Source: Favolaschia claudopus (taxonomy: Eukaryota > Basidiomycota > Agaricomycetes > Agaricales > Mycenaceae). From it: a DNA stretch of 64,000 nt. The stretch lies in NCBI GenBank assembly GCA_037176885.1, contig JAWWNJ010000043.1, positions 1,302,001 to 1,366,000 on the forward strand, in the 5' to 3' direction. Below are positions 55,499 through 64,000 of the stretch, one piece after another. Position 1 is the stretch's first letter; each line of letters opens with the position of its first letter. The notes under the pieces were generated by a model, which saw nothing but the letters and a program-made list of their open reading frames with translations, was not told the DNA's origin and did no database searches. A program made the position numbers and the translations under genes.

Positions 55499-58000
55499 TC
55501 AGATTTTCCGCTGCAAACCCATTCCCCGTCCCGGAATGCTACCGAGCATGATGCTAACGTCTTTAGCTTCGCCTTTCCTATGAATCTCTTCCATGGGAGC
55601 TTCCGCAAATACCCCAGCAAGACCACCCGCAGCCGACGCAATGACAAGATCCGATGGATTTGCGGGATCGAATGGCAATTTCGACTTTGATGCCGCGTCT
55701 GACGCGGCGGGCGCAGCATTACCAGCTTTATATGCAAGTATAACGGTGGCCAACGCGATGATAGTCCCTGGAACCAAGATCCACGTCGTCGAGGGTGTTA
55801 TCGCCCATCCAAAGAAATAGCTGTGAAGCAACCCTCTGTTGGTGATAAGGGTATCTTTTGGGGGACCATCGGGGAAGGCACCACTGGTTTTGTGCGATGA
55901 GAGACAACCTCGCAAGATCTACGGAATTCGAGTCATTGCCCTATATACACGCGAATAAGGATTTCTGATTTACCGATCCACTATACTCTGCGACTCCGCG
56001 AATGTATTCTTCCTGTTGTGGAATGCGCATAAGCGTGCGACTGTGTTGAGCAGTATAAAAACATACCAATGCACGCAGGATATCCGGACCATTCCCCTCA
56101 TCATATTGGAATCCTGGTCCGTCAAACGCCTCAAGCCCCGCAAGCAGTTGATCGCCCACAATATTGTTAAATTCGCCCTGTGCATATTGGATCATGTTGT
56201 ACAGCGTCACGACGGATGATATGCCCGCGGGACGTCCAACGTCGGGGCTTCCTCTGCCAGGAAGCGTGTTTGGGGTAATGGTGTTACTTAGATTCGTCAC
56301 TTTCGCACCGGTGTAGAGATATTCAACCATGACGTTTGTAACCTTTGGGGAAAAGGTACAGACTGTGCTGTTCAGCCAGAAGTATAGCCCACTGCCTGAC
56401 ATGAAGATCAATGCTGTGGGATGTGATTTGATTTGAAATGAATGTTCAGAAAGATAGTGGACACGCACTGTAGGAATTTTGGTCTGTTCCTGGGCAGGCT
56501 ATCATGGTGAGATAGTCTTGAGAGCCATATATCGAGGTACGATTCACATTGAAAAGGCTCTCGGGGTGAGCGCAGGTTGAGCTGACAGTGTACTGCGTCG
56601 GGCCTCCGGAGGTTGAAGGCGGAGCGGTGGCGATAGTCAACGAAGGCGTCGTACTAGCACCGAGGTTCTGAATCTTGCACGAAACATCGGCCGAGAAGCC
56701 TAATCATATGAGCTTGGATAAGACGCAAAAATAATATGTGGCTTGTGTACTACACACCTTGCTGGTTTATCGACAAAAGACGCGGAATCCCGTCCTCCAA
56801 TGGTTCAGATATTGTCTGAGGAAGAACCGTAGCATTCGGAAACCAAGGACTAGCATCGATAGGTATGAACGTCATAGGAAGAATCCCGGCTATGAAAGCA
56901 GCAATATTCAACAGATGACCAATCAAACTCTTAAAATGCGCCTACCTGTTGACGTGTTGAAATCAAAGTTTAACAGCGTTGTCGAGGATGGAAACTTTTC
57001 GTTGCCTTTTACGGCGGAATACCCACTCTCAGTCTCGCCTATGGCTAGGGCGATGAGGAGGCCTGAAACGGAGCAGCAGTAAGTTGCAATGGAGGTACAT
57101 GTCAGTGGGTTTAGTGCTCACTGTCATTAAAAACACAGTCATCAAGTGCTCCACTGGCGAAATAGGATTGTATCACGGAACTGGAGAGGTCAACCTCTGA
57201 GCTCGAGACCTGAGTTCTGTAGTCGAAGAGGGTTGGAGTTAGAAGGGTGTTGAACCTACGATCGGAGATATTCAGTTCTGATTGGGGGCGAAGAGAAAGA
57301 GACTGAGGCTGGGAACGGAGAGAGTGAGACGAAGGATGCACCTACCCTGCAGGCTGTAAAGACGCCAGAAGCGCCACTCCCAATGACACTAGCATCCATT
57401 TTGGCTGTTTACGGTCCATAATCGGGTTGCGAGAGGCAATAGTCATGCCTCGTAGGAATCTATGAAATGGCAAGCCCTCCGGGCCACGCAGGTGGGCGGT
57501 GATCCACTCTCGAACAGCCAACGAGAACAGTCTTCAAAATTTCACGCGTAAGCGATGCAGATACGAATTTGAAGGGAAAGCAGAGCTCACAAGGTAGAGA
57601 GTAGAGCGAGGCCGGAAGAAACGGTAGTGATGACGAACGTGAGCGGTTTGTCCCAATTTTGTATGTCATCTGAGAGGTCGAACGATAGGGGAATGACATG
57701 TTTGCGCCAGATGACAATGAAGAAAGCCCAGGCGGCGGTATGGAGCGCAATTTGGGCGCCGATAACGATAAACTGAGAGGTGGTGAGGTGCGGGATAGAG
57801 ATCGAGAGCAAAGTGTGCCGCCTAACGAGAGTGACGAAGAATAAATGAGAAGACTTGTACAAGAAATTAAAAAATAACGCTTACCTAGGCGGTTTTTGAG
57901 GTTGTAGTTTTACTTGCGCTGCGTCAACGCTATCGTCGGCAGACGCCACGACGCGGCTATGAGTGGAGGAATTAGTCGTCGAGGACTGTTGCTGGTCCAT
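55499..58000 (-). CDS. multi-pass membrane protein of an Agaricomycete-type family
   Basis: From MDQQQSSTTNSSTHSRVVAS the protein has a short polar N-terminus, then TM1 (FIVIGAQIALHTAAWAFFIV), TM2 (FVITTVSSGLALLSTLLFSL), the conserved loop LRGPEGLPFHRFLRGMTIAS, and TM3 (KWMLVSLGVALLASLQPAG). A large Cys-containing extracytosolic domain follows (SSVIQSYFASGALDDCVFND, DVSCKIQNLGAST, SSTCAHPESLFNVNRTS, ACPGTDQNSY, GPGFQYDEGNGPDILRALVC). TM4 is STTWILVPGTIIALATVILA, and the tail ends GSIPGRGMGLQRKI, TGA at 55499. About eight short introns all keep frame. I recall this layout from predicted mushroom membrane proteins without known function. The frame is open upstream to about 58396, so an earlier ATG (near 58049 or 58111) is possible. 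Confidence 0.75.
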
Positions 58001-59075
58001 GGACCTGTTGTGAGTGTTACAGTCTAAGTGAGAAGTATGTGAGACGGACATGGGACGGACATTGACACCTTTATGTCTTGCAGCGATGTTCTCCAGGCAA
58101 TGTGCCGATGACATCGCGGTCAAGCACCGACTGGAATAGAGGCGAATGGGAAGAAAGGAGGAGACTGCGTAGCGCTCAATGAGGCGCCTAAGGAAGACAC
58201 CAAGGGCCACAGCTTTAGCGCCGGATCTGACGTTTACCCTGGTCCTCTGCTTCTCGCGGGAAGATATAGAGGATGAGCCAAGACCTTCGTTTTCGCTAGG
58301 GATTCCAAAGACGATGTACCAGGGATCAAGTACTCCAATTAACCCCGCCGCAGGCGTGAAGGGATCGTGATATTTCACTTGATTGACCGAGTTCAAAATA
58401 AATTCATTATGAAAGGTGTTGAGAAAGGGCTGTATTACGCACTATTGGCGCCACGATCATACACAAAGTATACCTAAGTTGGAAGATTCTTCAATCATTT
58501 GCCGGAGAAGTAACTTAGCTTTGAAGTTTGTACGAGGCACTGGCCCGCGCCCAGCCCGGAACACATAGTCATCGAGTCCTGATCCAGAGCTGGCCAGACT
58601 CTGGAGCGACCACAAAAGCAGCGTTCAAGGCGGGAGAAAATCAGCACCTGCCAGGCAACCGGGTCCGTTCAGTCAAAAAACTGTCCAGATGTTGGATGTT
58701 GATACGTTCCGAGCAGTCGAGAGTCAACCTTGTGGTGCGGAGATTCGCACCTTATGTGCGGGCTTGCCCCCACGGAGAGATTTTTCATGTTCCGAATCCA
58801 TCGCAGTCGCAGTATAGCAACACCTACTGAAATAGAGACGAACCGGTGCCAAGCAGCATCTTGTGCATAAATCTCTACCATCGAGTCAGCGTAAGGAAGA
58901 GTCAACGCGCGACACTGACATTACCACATATTGGCGCCTTGGCCGGTTTGGACGCAACCCAGTCCTCTCCGCTGTGGCAGGTCTGCAACGCTGGATATGC
59001 GGTGACCTGCCTTCGTTTTCGCAAGGTATCCCGCGGCTCAGGGGGGGCACGGAGTGACAGTTGGAGCTGCGATGA
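58001..59075. other. intergenic, no supported gene
   Basis: Upstream flank of the membrane-protein gene. The minus-strand frame continuing from that gene stays open to 58396 and could be an N-terminal extension. Otherwise I see nothing. Confidence 0.35.
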
Positions 59076-59474
59076 TCAATGCCGAAGTTTTCGGTGAGTT
59101 GGGCACGCAAGAGTTCGATTTTCGGACTGGAGTTTAATAGTCAAAGAGAACTGGGCAGATTCTAAGATTTTAAAGGAGTAAATGAAGTTAGCTCTAGCGA
59201 CTTCCGTAGAATTGAACGACGGAACGCGAATAACTTGAAGTAAGTAGACCGAATCATTCCTTGCACAAATTATAACAAAGAGGCCTTGTCTCGGATTGAA
59301 AGATATCTCGTGCATGTAGACGGTTTTCGGCTGCAGAAAAATTTTGCAGAACGGCTTGACATTGGTGCATGTCCAAGTTAGCACTTGAGGATGATGTGGC
59401 AGGAAGCAAGCAGGTTCGTTTATTTGTTTGGCAATCTCAGCATCAAATTCGCACACTCTCAATTTAAATATCAT
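59076..59474 (-). CDS. orphan open reading frame, 132 residues, uncertain
   Basis: It starts MIFKLRVCEFDAEIAKQINE at a true ATG and ends CPTHRKLRH. The composition looks protein-like (TWTCTNVKPFCKIFLQPKTV, GLFVIICARNDSVYLLQVI). The DNA is more AT-rich than the neighbouring genes. No motif or family recognised, no introns, and the frame is open 28 codons further upstream without ATG. It could be a remnant of an F-box-type protein or chance. Confidence 0.25.
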   Translation of the reverse strand: MIFKLRVCEFDAEIAKQINEPACFLPHHPQVLTWTCTNVKPFCKIFLQPKTVYMHEISFNPRQGLFVIICARNDSVYLLQVIRVPSFNSTEVARANFIYSFKILESAQFSLTIKLQSENRTLACPTHRKLRH

Positions 59475-59944
59475 TTTTTTCGCGAACGAAAGTCGAGATA
59501 ATAGATTCGTTTGGCAGTGCGTCCAGACAGTAGCAAACAGCGATATAGTACCTCTCACCGCTTTCGGGTACGAAGAAAACTACGAGCTGCTTGTGAAGTG
59601 CATGCCAGTGTTCGAGTTTAACAGTAGTTAGTGCTAGGTTTCAAATGCCGTATCATACTGTAGATTTTTCTGACCAAAGTTTGAGTTTGAGGTGACGCGT
59701 AACATCAACCTGTGAGCTGAATAATTTTGAAGGTGGTGCCAGGTGACAACCGATGAACCTTTGGTCGAAAGTCCACAGTAATTTTCAAGTTAACTCTCCT
59801 GTAAGCAAAGAATGAAAGATCATAACAGACTGGCAATTAGACAGACTCTATCAAGTAAAATTCAGCCAATTCCTTGCTGCCCATACCTCCGTGCTCGGTT
59901 CCCTTCCATCTGGTGTTTCCTAAATCCTGATGTTCCGCGTAAAT

Positions 59945-59966
59945 TTCAACATGACGTCATGTTGAA
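59945..59966. promoter_or_regulatory. 22-bp perfect palindrome centred on a CRE/ATF site
   Basis: Arms TTCAACATGAC and GTCATGTTGAA meet without a spacer, so the centre is TGACGTCA, the classic CREB/ATF bZIP site. It lies about 30 bp before the tandem TATA-bearing repeat. Confidence 0.55.
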
Positions 59967-59994
59967 TACCCGGGACTCGGACCGTTCCAGGATC

Positions 59995-60116
59995 TATATA
60001 AGAACCAAAGACTTCGTGTCTGGGTGGGACAAGACAAGACAAACGAAAGGAACATTCGTATTGGCTGACCGCTAACAAAATGCCGTGAACCGCCCCACTT
60101 GGTGCGTCATTTTGTC
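59995..60116. repeat. 122-bp tandem repeat with TATA box, copy 1
   Basis: The unit runs from TATATAAGAACCAAAGACTT to CATTTTGTC. The next copy follows directly and matches at every base I compared. Each copy contains TATATAAG. Confidence 0.85.
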
Positions 60117-60238
60117 TATATAAGAACCAAAGACTTCGTGTCTGGGTGGGACAAGACAAGACAAACGAAAGGAACATTCGTATTGGCTGACCGCTAACAA
60201 AATGCCGTGAACCGCCCCACTTGGTGCGTCATTTTGTC
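60117..60238. repeat. 122-bp tandem repeat with TATA box, copy 2
   Basis: Second copy of the unit. It ends at GTC (60238) before GAGATG. It lies about 70 bp upstream of the predicted gene at 60310, so the duplication probably doubles a core promoter. Confidence 0.85.
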
Positions 60239-60309
60239 GAGATGTTGATTTCGTGCCCCACGCTCCACGCCATCTCTCTGCACGATGTCAATTCACTCAA
60301 TGCTCAACC

Positions 60310-61143
60310 ATGCCCGCGACAACGGCCCGTCTTCGCCCATTGCTGCCCAAGACGCCCTCTATGACTCGGCCAGAGCCCTTTTTGCTTAGCAGAACAATGG
60401 AGCGCGAGGGGAATTTTGGCGAGCTGAGTGCAGTCAACGGTGCACCTGTGAGGATCAGAGCGAGCCCAGTTTCAAGAAAGAGTCGGAGTCAGGTCAGCAA
60501 TTCAAAAGGATGTTGGCATGCCGGACCTGTTGAAAAGGAATTTTTCCTTAGTCCGAGTCTGAACGGCGTTCAGCGGGCCAAAAAAGACGGAGGAAGAGAG
60601 AAGCAAAGGAAAAAGAGAATGATGGTCGTTTGGTACGCAAGACTTGCGATCTGAGCTACATTGTGGACTTCACACTGATTTCGCGAGCACAGTCAGGCAT
60701 TGGAAGACCTGTAAACTTGACACGATCATTGGCTCAACGAGCACGCCAGCAACGAGAGCTCGCTGGCGATATTGAGGATCTATTGGACATCAAGGGATAT
60801 AAAGGTTGTCATAGGTCTCGAGCGCAAACGCTACGGCGGAGAGTTGAACAAGGGGAACGAAGGTTAAAGTCATATCCTGAATGCGGTACGTGTCCACCCA
60901 ATTGGAGCTGTATTGTCTGCTTACTGTTTGTTCCTCACAGATCCAACTCAGGCATTAGATCAAGCCCTCGACCACGAATACGATATCAATCAGCCTCGCC
61001 GCAATGACCGATATCGGGAAAGTTACCGAAGTAGGATGCTTCGGTATGAGGATGAGGTTCGGCGAGGTGTTTATGCTGAGGAACAACGACGGGAGATGAT
61101 GCTTGGATGGCAACAAATTTCCCCAGGCATTTCAACATTGTAA
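60310..61143 (+). CDS. unknown protein, Arg/Gln-rich C-terminal half
   Basis: Best model: MPATTARLRPLLPKTPSMTR... to REKQRKKRMM, a 68-bp intron (GTCGTT..GCACAG), then SGIGRPVNLTRSLAQRARQQ, RELAGDIEDLLDIKGYKGCH and RRRVEQGERRLKSYPEC. A clear intron (GTACGTG..CTCACAG) follows, then DPTQALDQALDHEYDINQPR, RYRESYRSRMLRYEDEVRRG and MMLGWQQISPGISTL, TAA at 61141. The second half, joined by the well-formed intron, looks genuinely coding and probably alpha-helical. The first exon is less certain: another frame there begins MSIHSMLNHARDNGPSS but hits a stop. No family recognised. The upstream region carries the duplicated TATA module. Confidence 0.4.
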
Positions 61144-61736
61144 ACGGCTTAAGATGGGATTTTTGCATTGTATTTACTATATGTAAGAAACCAAGCCATT
61201 TGAGATGGAGTGAGCTCGCACACGGGGCCGCGAGGAGTCGACCGAAGGTCGGCGACGATTGGCACTGGCACCTGGTTTTTGTAGGGCAGAAGAGCGGAAT
61301 CCCATGGCGAAGCATGGGCTCACTGCTAGTCTATGATAAGCGAGCCGTGGGAGCCTTGTGAGTCACAAAGGGCACGAATCGTGACAATTTTTTCCTTTCA
61401 AAGTTGTCCTTCCTCATCCTTCCTCCTCATTCTGTTGAATTCAAACGCAGCTGTGAAGATGAGCTGCTCTCCAATCCAATTCGCTCTCAAACTATCCGCA
61501 CCGTGCGCCCGCCGTTGCCTTTCCCAACTCTTCTTAAAAGCCAGCGCGGGGGCCACCTGACTCGCGAATCATACGCGTCTTGAAACGCACCCGGCCTGCT
61601 TCGCCGCACCAGCCAACGTCGCGCAAAGTCACCAGACGCGCTTCCGTACATATTCGAAGCGTTTCGCAAGAAATTGATTTTCAGGAACTTCACGGTCTCG
61701 TGGCCTCTGTAATAGATTCTCGGCCAACCGAATCAT
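61144..61736. other. intergenic, no supported gene
   Basis: No frame here is convincing. The stretch holds the GH47 promoter at its right end. Confidence 0.4.
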
Positions 61737-61743
61737 TATAAAG
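61737..61743 (+). promoter_or_regulatory. TATA box (TATAAAG) of the GH47 gene
   Basis: TATAAAG lies 37 bp before the ATG at 61780. Confidence 0.55.
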
Positions 61744-61779
61744 AACCTCGCATTCCAAGACGTTTCGAAGGGCGAAAGA

Positions 61780-64000
61780 ATGCGTCTCTCTGTCTCGAGT
61801 AGCGTTCTCGTTCTCGGTCTTGCCTCGACTTCGTTGGCTGGCGTATCCGTGCAAAAGTCTGGTCTTAGCGTGCCCAAACAATATGCGTCGCGTCGCGAAC
61901 AGGTGAAGGATATGTTCAAGTCGAGTTACGGGGCGTACATGTGCGTTTCAAAATAAATTCTATGCAATTGCTCTCGCACTGACCCCGCGTTATAGGAAGT
62001 ACGCGTTTCCGCACGACGATTTGGCGCCTTCTAGCACTGGATTTTGGGATTTTACACGTGTGTCGTGTCGTCGACATTTTTGTCAATGTCTGACCGAAAC
62101 AATCATTCAGATCAGTGGGGTGCCTCTGTTATAGATGCCATGGCATGGATTCAATATTTCTGCATCAGCGCTGCTAATTCTGACTCTCTGTACGTTAGCC
62201 TACCATGGTCAGTCGATCTTGCCCCGGCCGTATCAGATACAACTCATAAACCCTGTTATCTTTTAGTACATCATGGGTCTCACTGTACGCTTCCTCCCCT
62301 CATATCATCTCTTTCCCCACTTATCTACTATTTCACAAGGACCTCTTCAACGACGCAGTCAACTTCGCCGCCTCCGTCGACTTCACTCAATCCAAGACCG
62401 GCGATACCGTCAAGTACGAAGCGTCCCTTCTTCGTCCCTTCTCCTTGCCTCTTGCTTCCCTTCATCCTTCATCCTTCATCCTTCATCTGAATCTCAACTC
62501 CTTCCCCCAGCGTCTTCGACACGACGATCCGCTTCCTCGGCCCCCTCCTCTCTTCCTACGAGCTCAGCAACTTCAAACACCCGGTCCTTCTCGCGAAGGC
62601 GAAAGAGTCGGCGGATAAGCTTGTTCATGCGTGGGTTGGGGTGCGTTCCCTCTCCGACTTTTCTTTCTCTTCATCCCTGTTTCATAACAAGAAACCAACA
62701 GGACAACCCCATCCCATATAGCTTCCTCAACTTCAGGACCAACCAGCCAACAAATGGTACCGTACGTCGTCTCAACCCCCTCCCTTTCCTGCTCTGTGTC
62801 TTAATGAGATCACGCTAACGCCAACGCTTGCAGTCTAACATCGCCGAAGCAGGCACCCTCCTCCTCGAATGGTCGCGTCTCAGCAAATACACTCTCAACC
62901 CAAAGTACGTCAACCTCGCAACAAAAGCTATGAAGCATATCGCGAATCTCGTGCGTCTTCCTTCTTATCCTTCTTCGTCTATTCCTTTTGACCATCTTCG
63001 AATGTATTGATTGAATTTCGTAACGACCGAACAAACTAACAGCCCGCCCCCCTCCCTGGGCTCGCCGCACAAGTCATTGACCCAGCGACGGGGAATTTCG
63101 TTGGTGGATATGTCGTGCGTCTCCTCTCCTCCTTCCCCATCCCTTTATTCATCCTTCTCTATCTGGACGGAAGTCCAACTGACGCTGACTGAGTCGCATA
63201 GAGCTGGGGCAGCGAATCTGACTCCTACTTTGAATACCTCATCAAATACGCGAGGTTGAGTAATACCTGGGATAATATTTATATTGATACATGGAAGGTG
63301 AGCTCTCGCTGCAGTATCGCTTCATCTCATCTTATATCGCAACCACAGACCGCGGTGGACTCCTCCATCCGCTCGCTCCTTAAAAAGTCGACTGTCGGCA
63401 ACCACACTTACCTCGCGGATTTGGACGATGAAGGGAGGGTGTTGCATATTGGGTCGTACGTCTCCATTCTTTTCCTTTTACTCCGTATTATTCTGATTCT
63501 GATTTTGAACTCTGCGTCTCACAGCCATCTCGCGTGTTTCCATGCAGGGAACTGGATCTACGGTACATTCTTCTCTTTATTATCGTCATCTTCTGAGGGA
63601 GCATCGAGTGCAGGCGGGAAACTGGTGCAGAATCAAACGATAGTGAACTACGGGTTGGAGTTGATGGAGGGGTGTTGGGTGCGTTTGATCTCGTCTGGTA
63701 CTTGCTTTATCCTGTTTTGCTGAAAGCCGACCTTGAAATATTATAGAACACCTACGCTAGTACTACGTCTGTCACCGTTCCCTACTCTCCATCTCACTTA
63801 ACGCTTATCTCTTGCAAACAAACAGCGCCGGCATCGGCCCCGAACGCTTCGCCTACGCCTCCCCCGACGGCAACTTCACAGGCGAAGGCGAACCCGCTGC
63901 CACCGCCGAACAGCTTGCCTTTTACGAAGAACATGGATTTTATCAAACTATTGGATTTTATGTCCTTCGGCCGGAGGGTGCGTCTCTCTCCCTCCCTTCA
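61780..64000 (+). CDS. secreted class I alpha-1,2-mannosidase (GH47), 5' part
   Basis: It trims alpha-1,2-linked mannose from N-glycans (or secreted glycans), Ca2+-dependent. MRLSVSSSVLVLGLASTSLA is a signal peptide. Exons: QVKDMFKSSYGAYM, KYAFPHDDLAPSS, DQWGASVIDAM, IMGLT then DLFNDAVNFAASVDFTQS, VFDTTIRFLGPLLSSYELSN, KESADKLVHAWVG, NPIPYSFLNFRTNQPTNGT, SNIAEAGTLLLEWSRLSKYT, SWGSESDSYFEYLIKYARLS, HIGSHLACFHAGNWIYGG, GLELMEGCWNTY, GPERFAYASPDGN and EEHGFYQTIGFYVLRPE. These follow the (alpha/alpha)7-barrel order of the family, close to the secreted Aspergillus type. The window ends inside the gene, so the C-terminal catalytic segments and stop are not seen. Around 62150-62280 the expected DAM-xTM-xIMGL motif is not contiguous; see findings. 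Confidence 0.8.

Overview
The window looks like nuclear DNA of a filamentous basidiomycete (Agaricomycetes). Genes are dense and broken by many short GT..AG introns of about 50-65 bp. Protein families typical of wood- and litter-decay mushrooms are present: a CYP63-type P450, a berberine-bridge-like FAD oxidase, a secreted non-canonical heme peroxidase, a CE16-like GDSL esterase, F-box/LRR-type proteins, a MYND protein and a secreted GH47 mannosidase. No rRNA, tRNA, CRISPR or prokaryotic operon structure was found.

Layout. 0.9-8.5 kb: P450 (-), NmrA-like reductase (+), a decayed 2-oxoglutarate/Fe(II) oxygenase (-) and a secreted cyclase-family protein (-). 9.8-16.2 kb: MYND zinc-finger protein (+), a medium-chain reductase (+) and a GDSL esterase (+), then a single-pass membrane protein (-). 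19.4-24.7 kb: FAD oxidase (+) and heme peroxidase (-) that converge and probably overlap at their 3' ends. 25.2-28.5 kb: two F-box-type proteins (-). 29.4-34.4 kb: a second medium-chain reductase paralogous to the first (+), a small Zn2Cys6 protein (-) and a small secreted protein (-).

34.7-38.0 kb is a mobile-element scar. It holds a copied 5' end of the F-box gene, a LINE-type ORF1 zinc-knuckle fragment, a non-autonomous element with inverted termini, and a 648-bp tandem duplication. 38.1-46.2 kb: an unrecognised conserved protein (+), a BTB protein (-), about 4 kb of gene-poor DNA, and a dual-specificity phosphatase with a very long disordered N-terminus (+). 46.2-55.2 kb: a possible broken low-complexity ORF, a Rab GTPase (-) with three unusually long pyrimidine-rich introns and an altered catalytic motif, a fold-back element, and a paralogue of the 38-kb unknown protein (+). 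55.5-64 kb: a multi-pass membrane protein (-), a repeat region with a duplicated TATA-bearing module ahead of an unknown gene (+), and the 5' part of a GH47 alpha-mannosidase (+) that runs off the window.

The first half (P450, NmrA, 2OG oxygenase relic, cyclase, two reductases, esterase, flavin oxidase, peroxidase) has the gene content of an oxidative or specialised-metabolism neighbourhood. Whether these genes are co-regulated cannot be read from sequence. Splice sites were placed by eye from frame continuity and family similarity, so exon edges are approximate unless stated.
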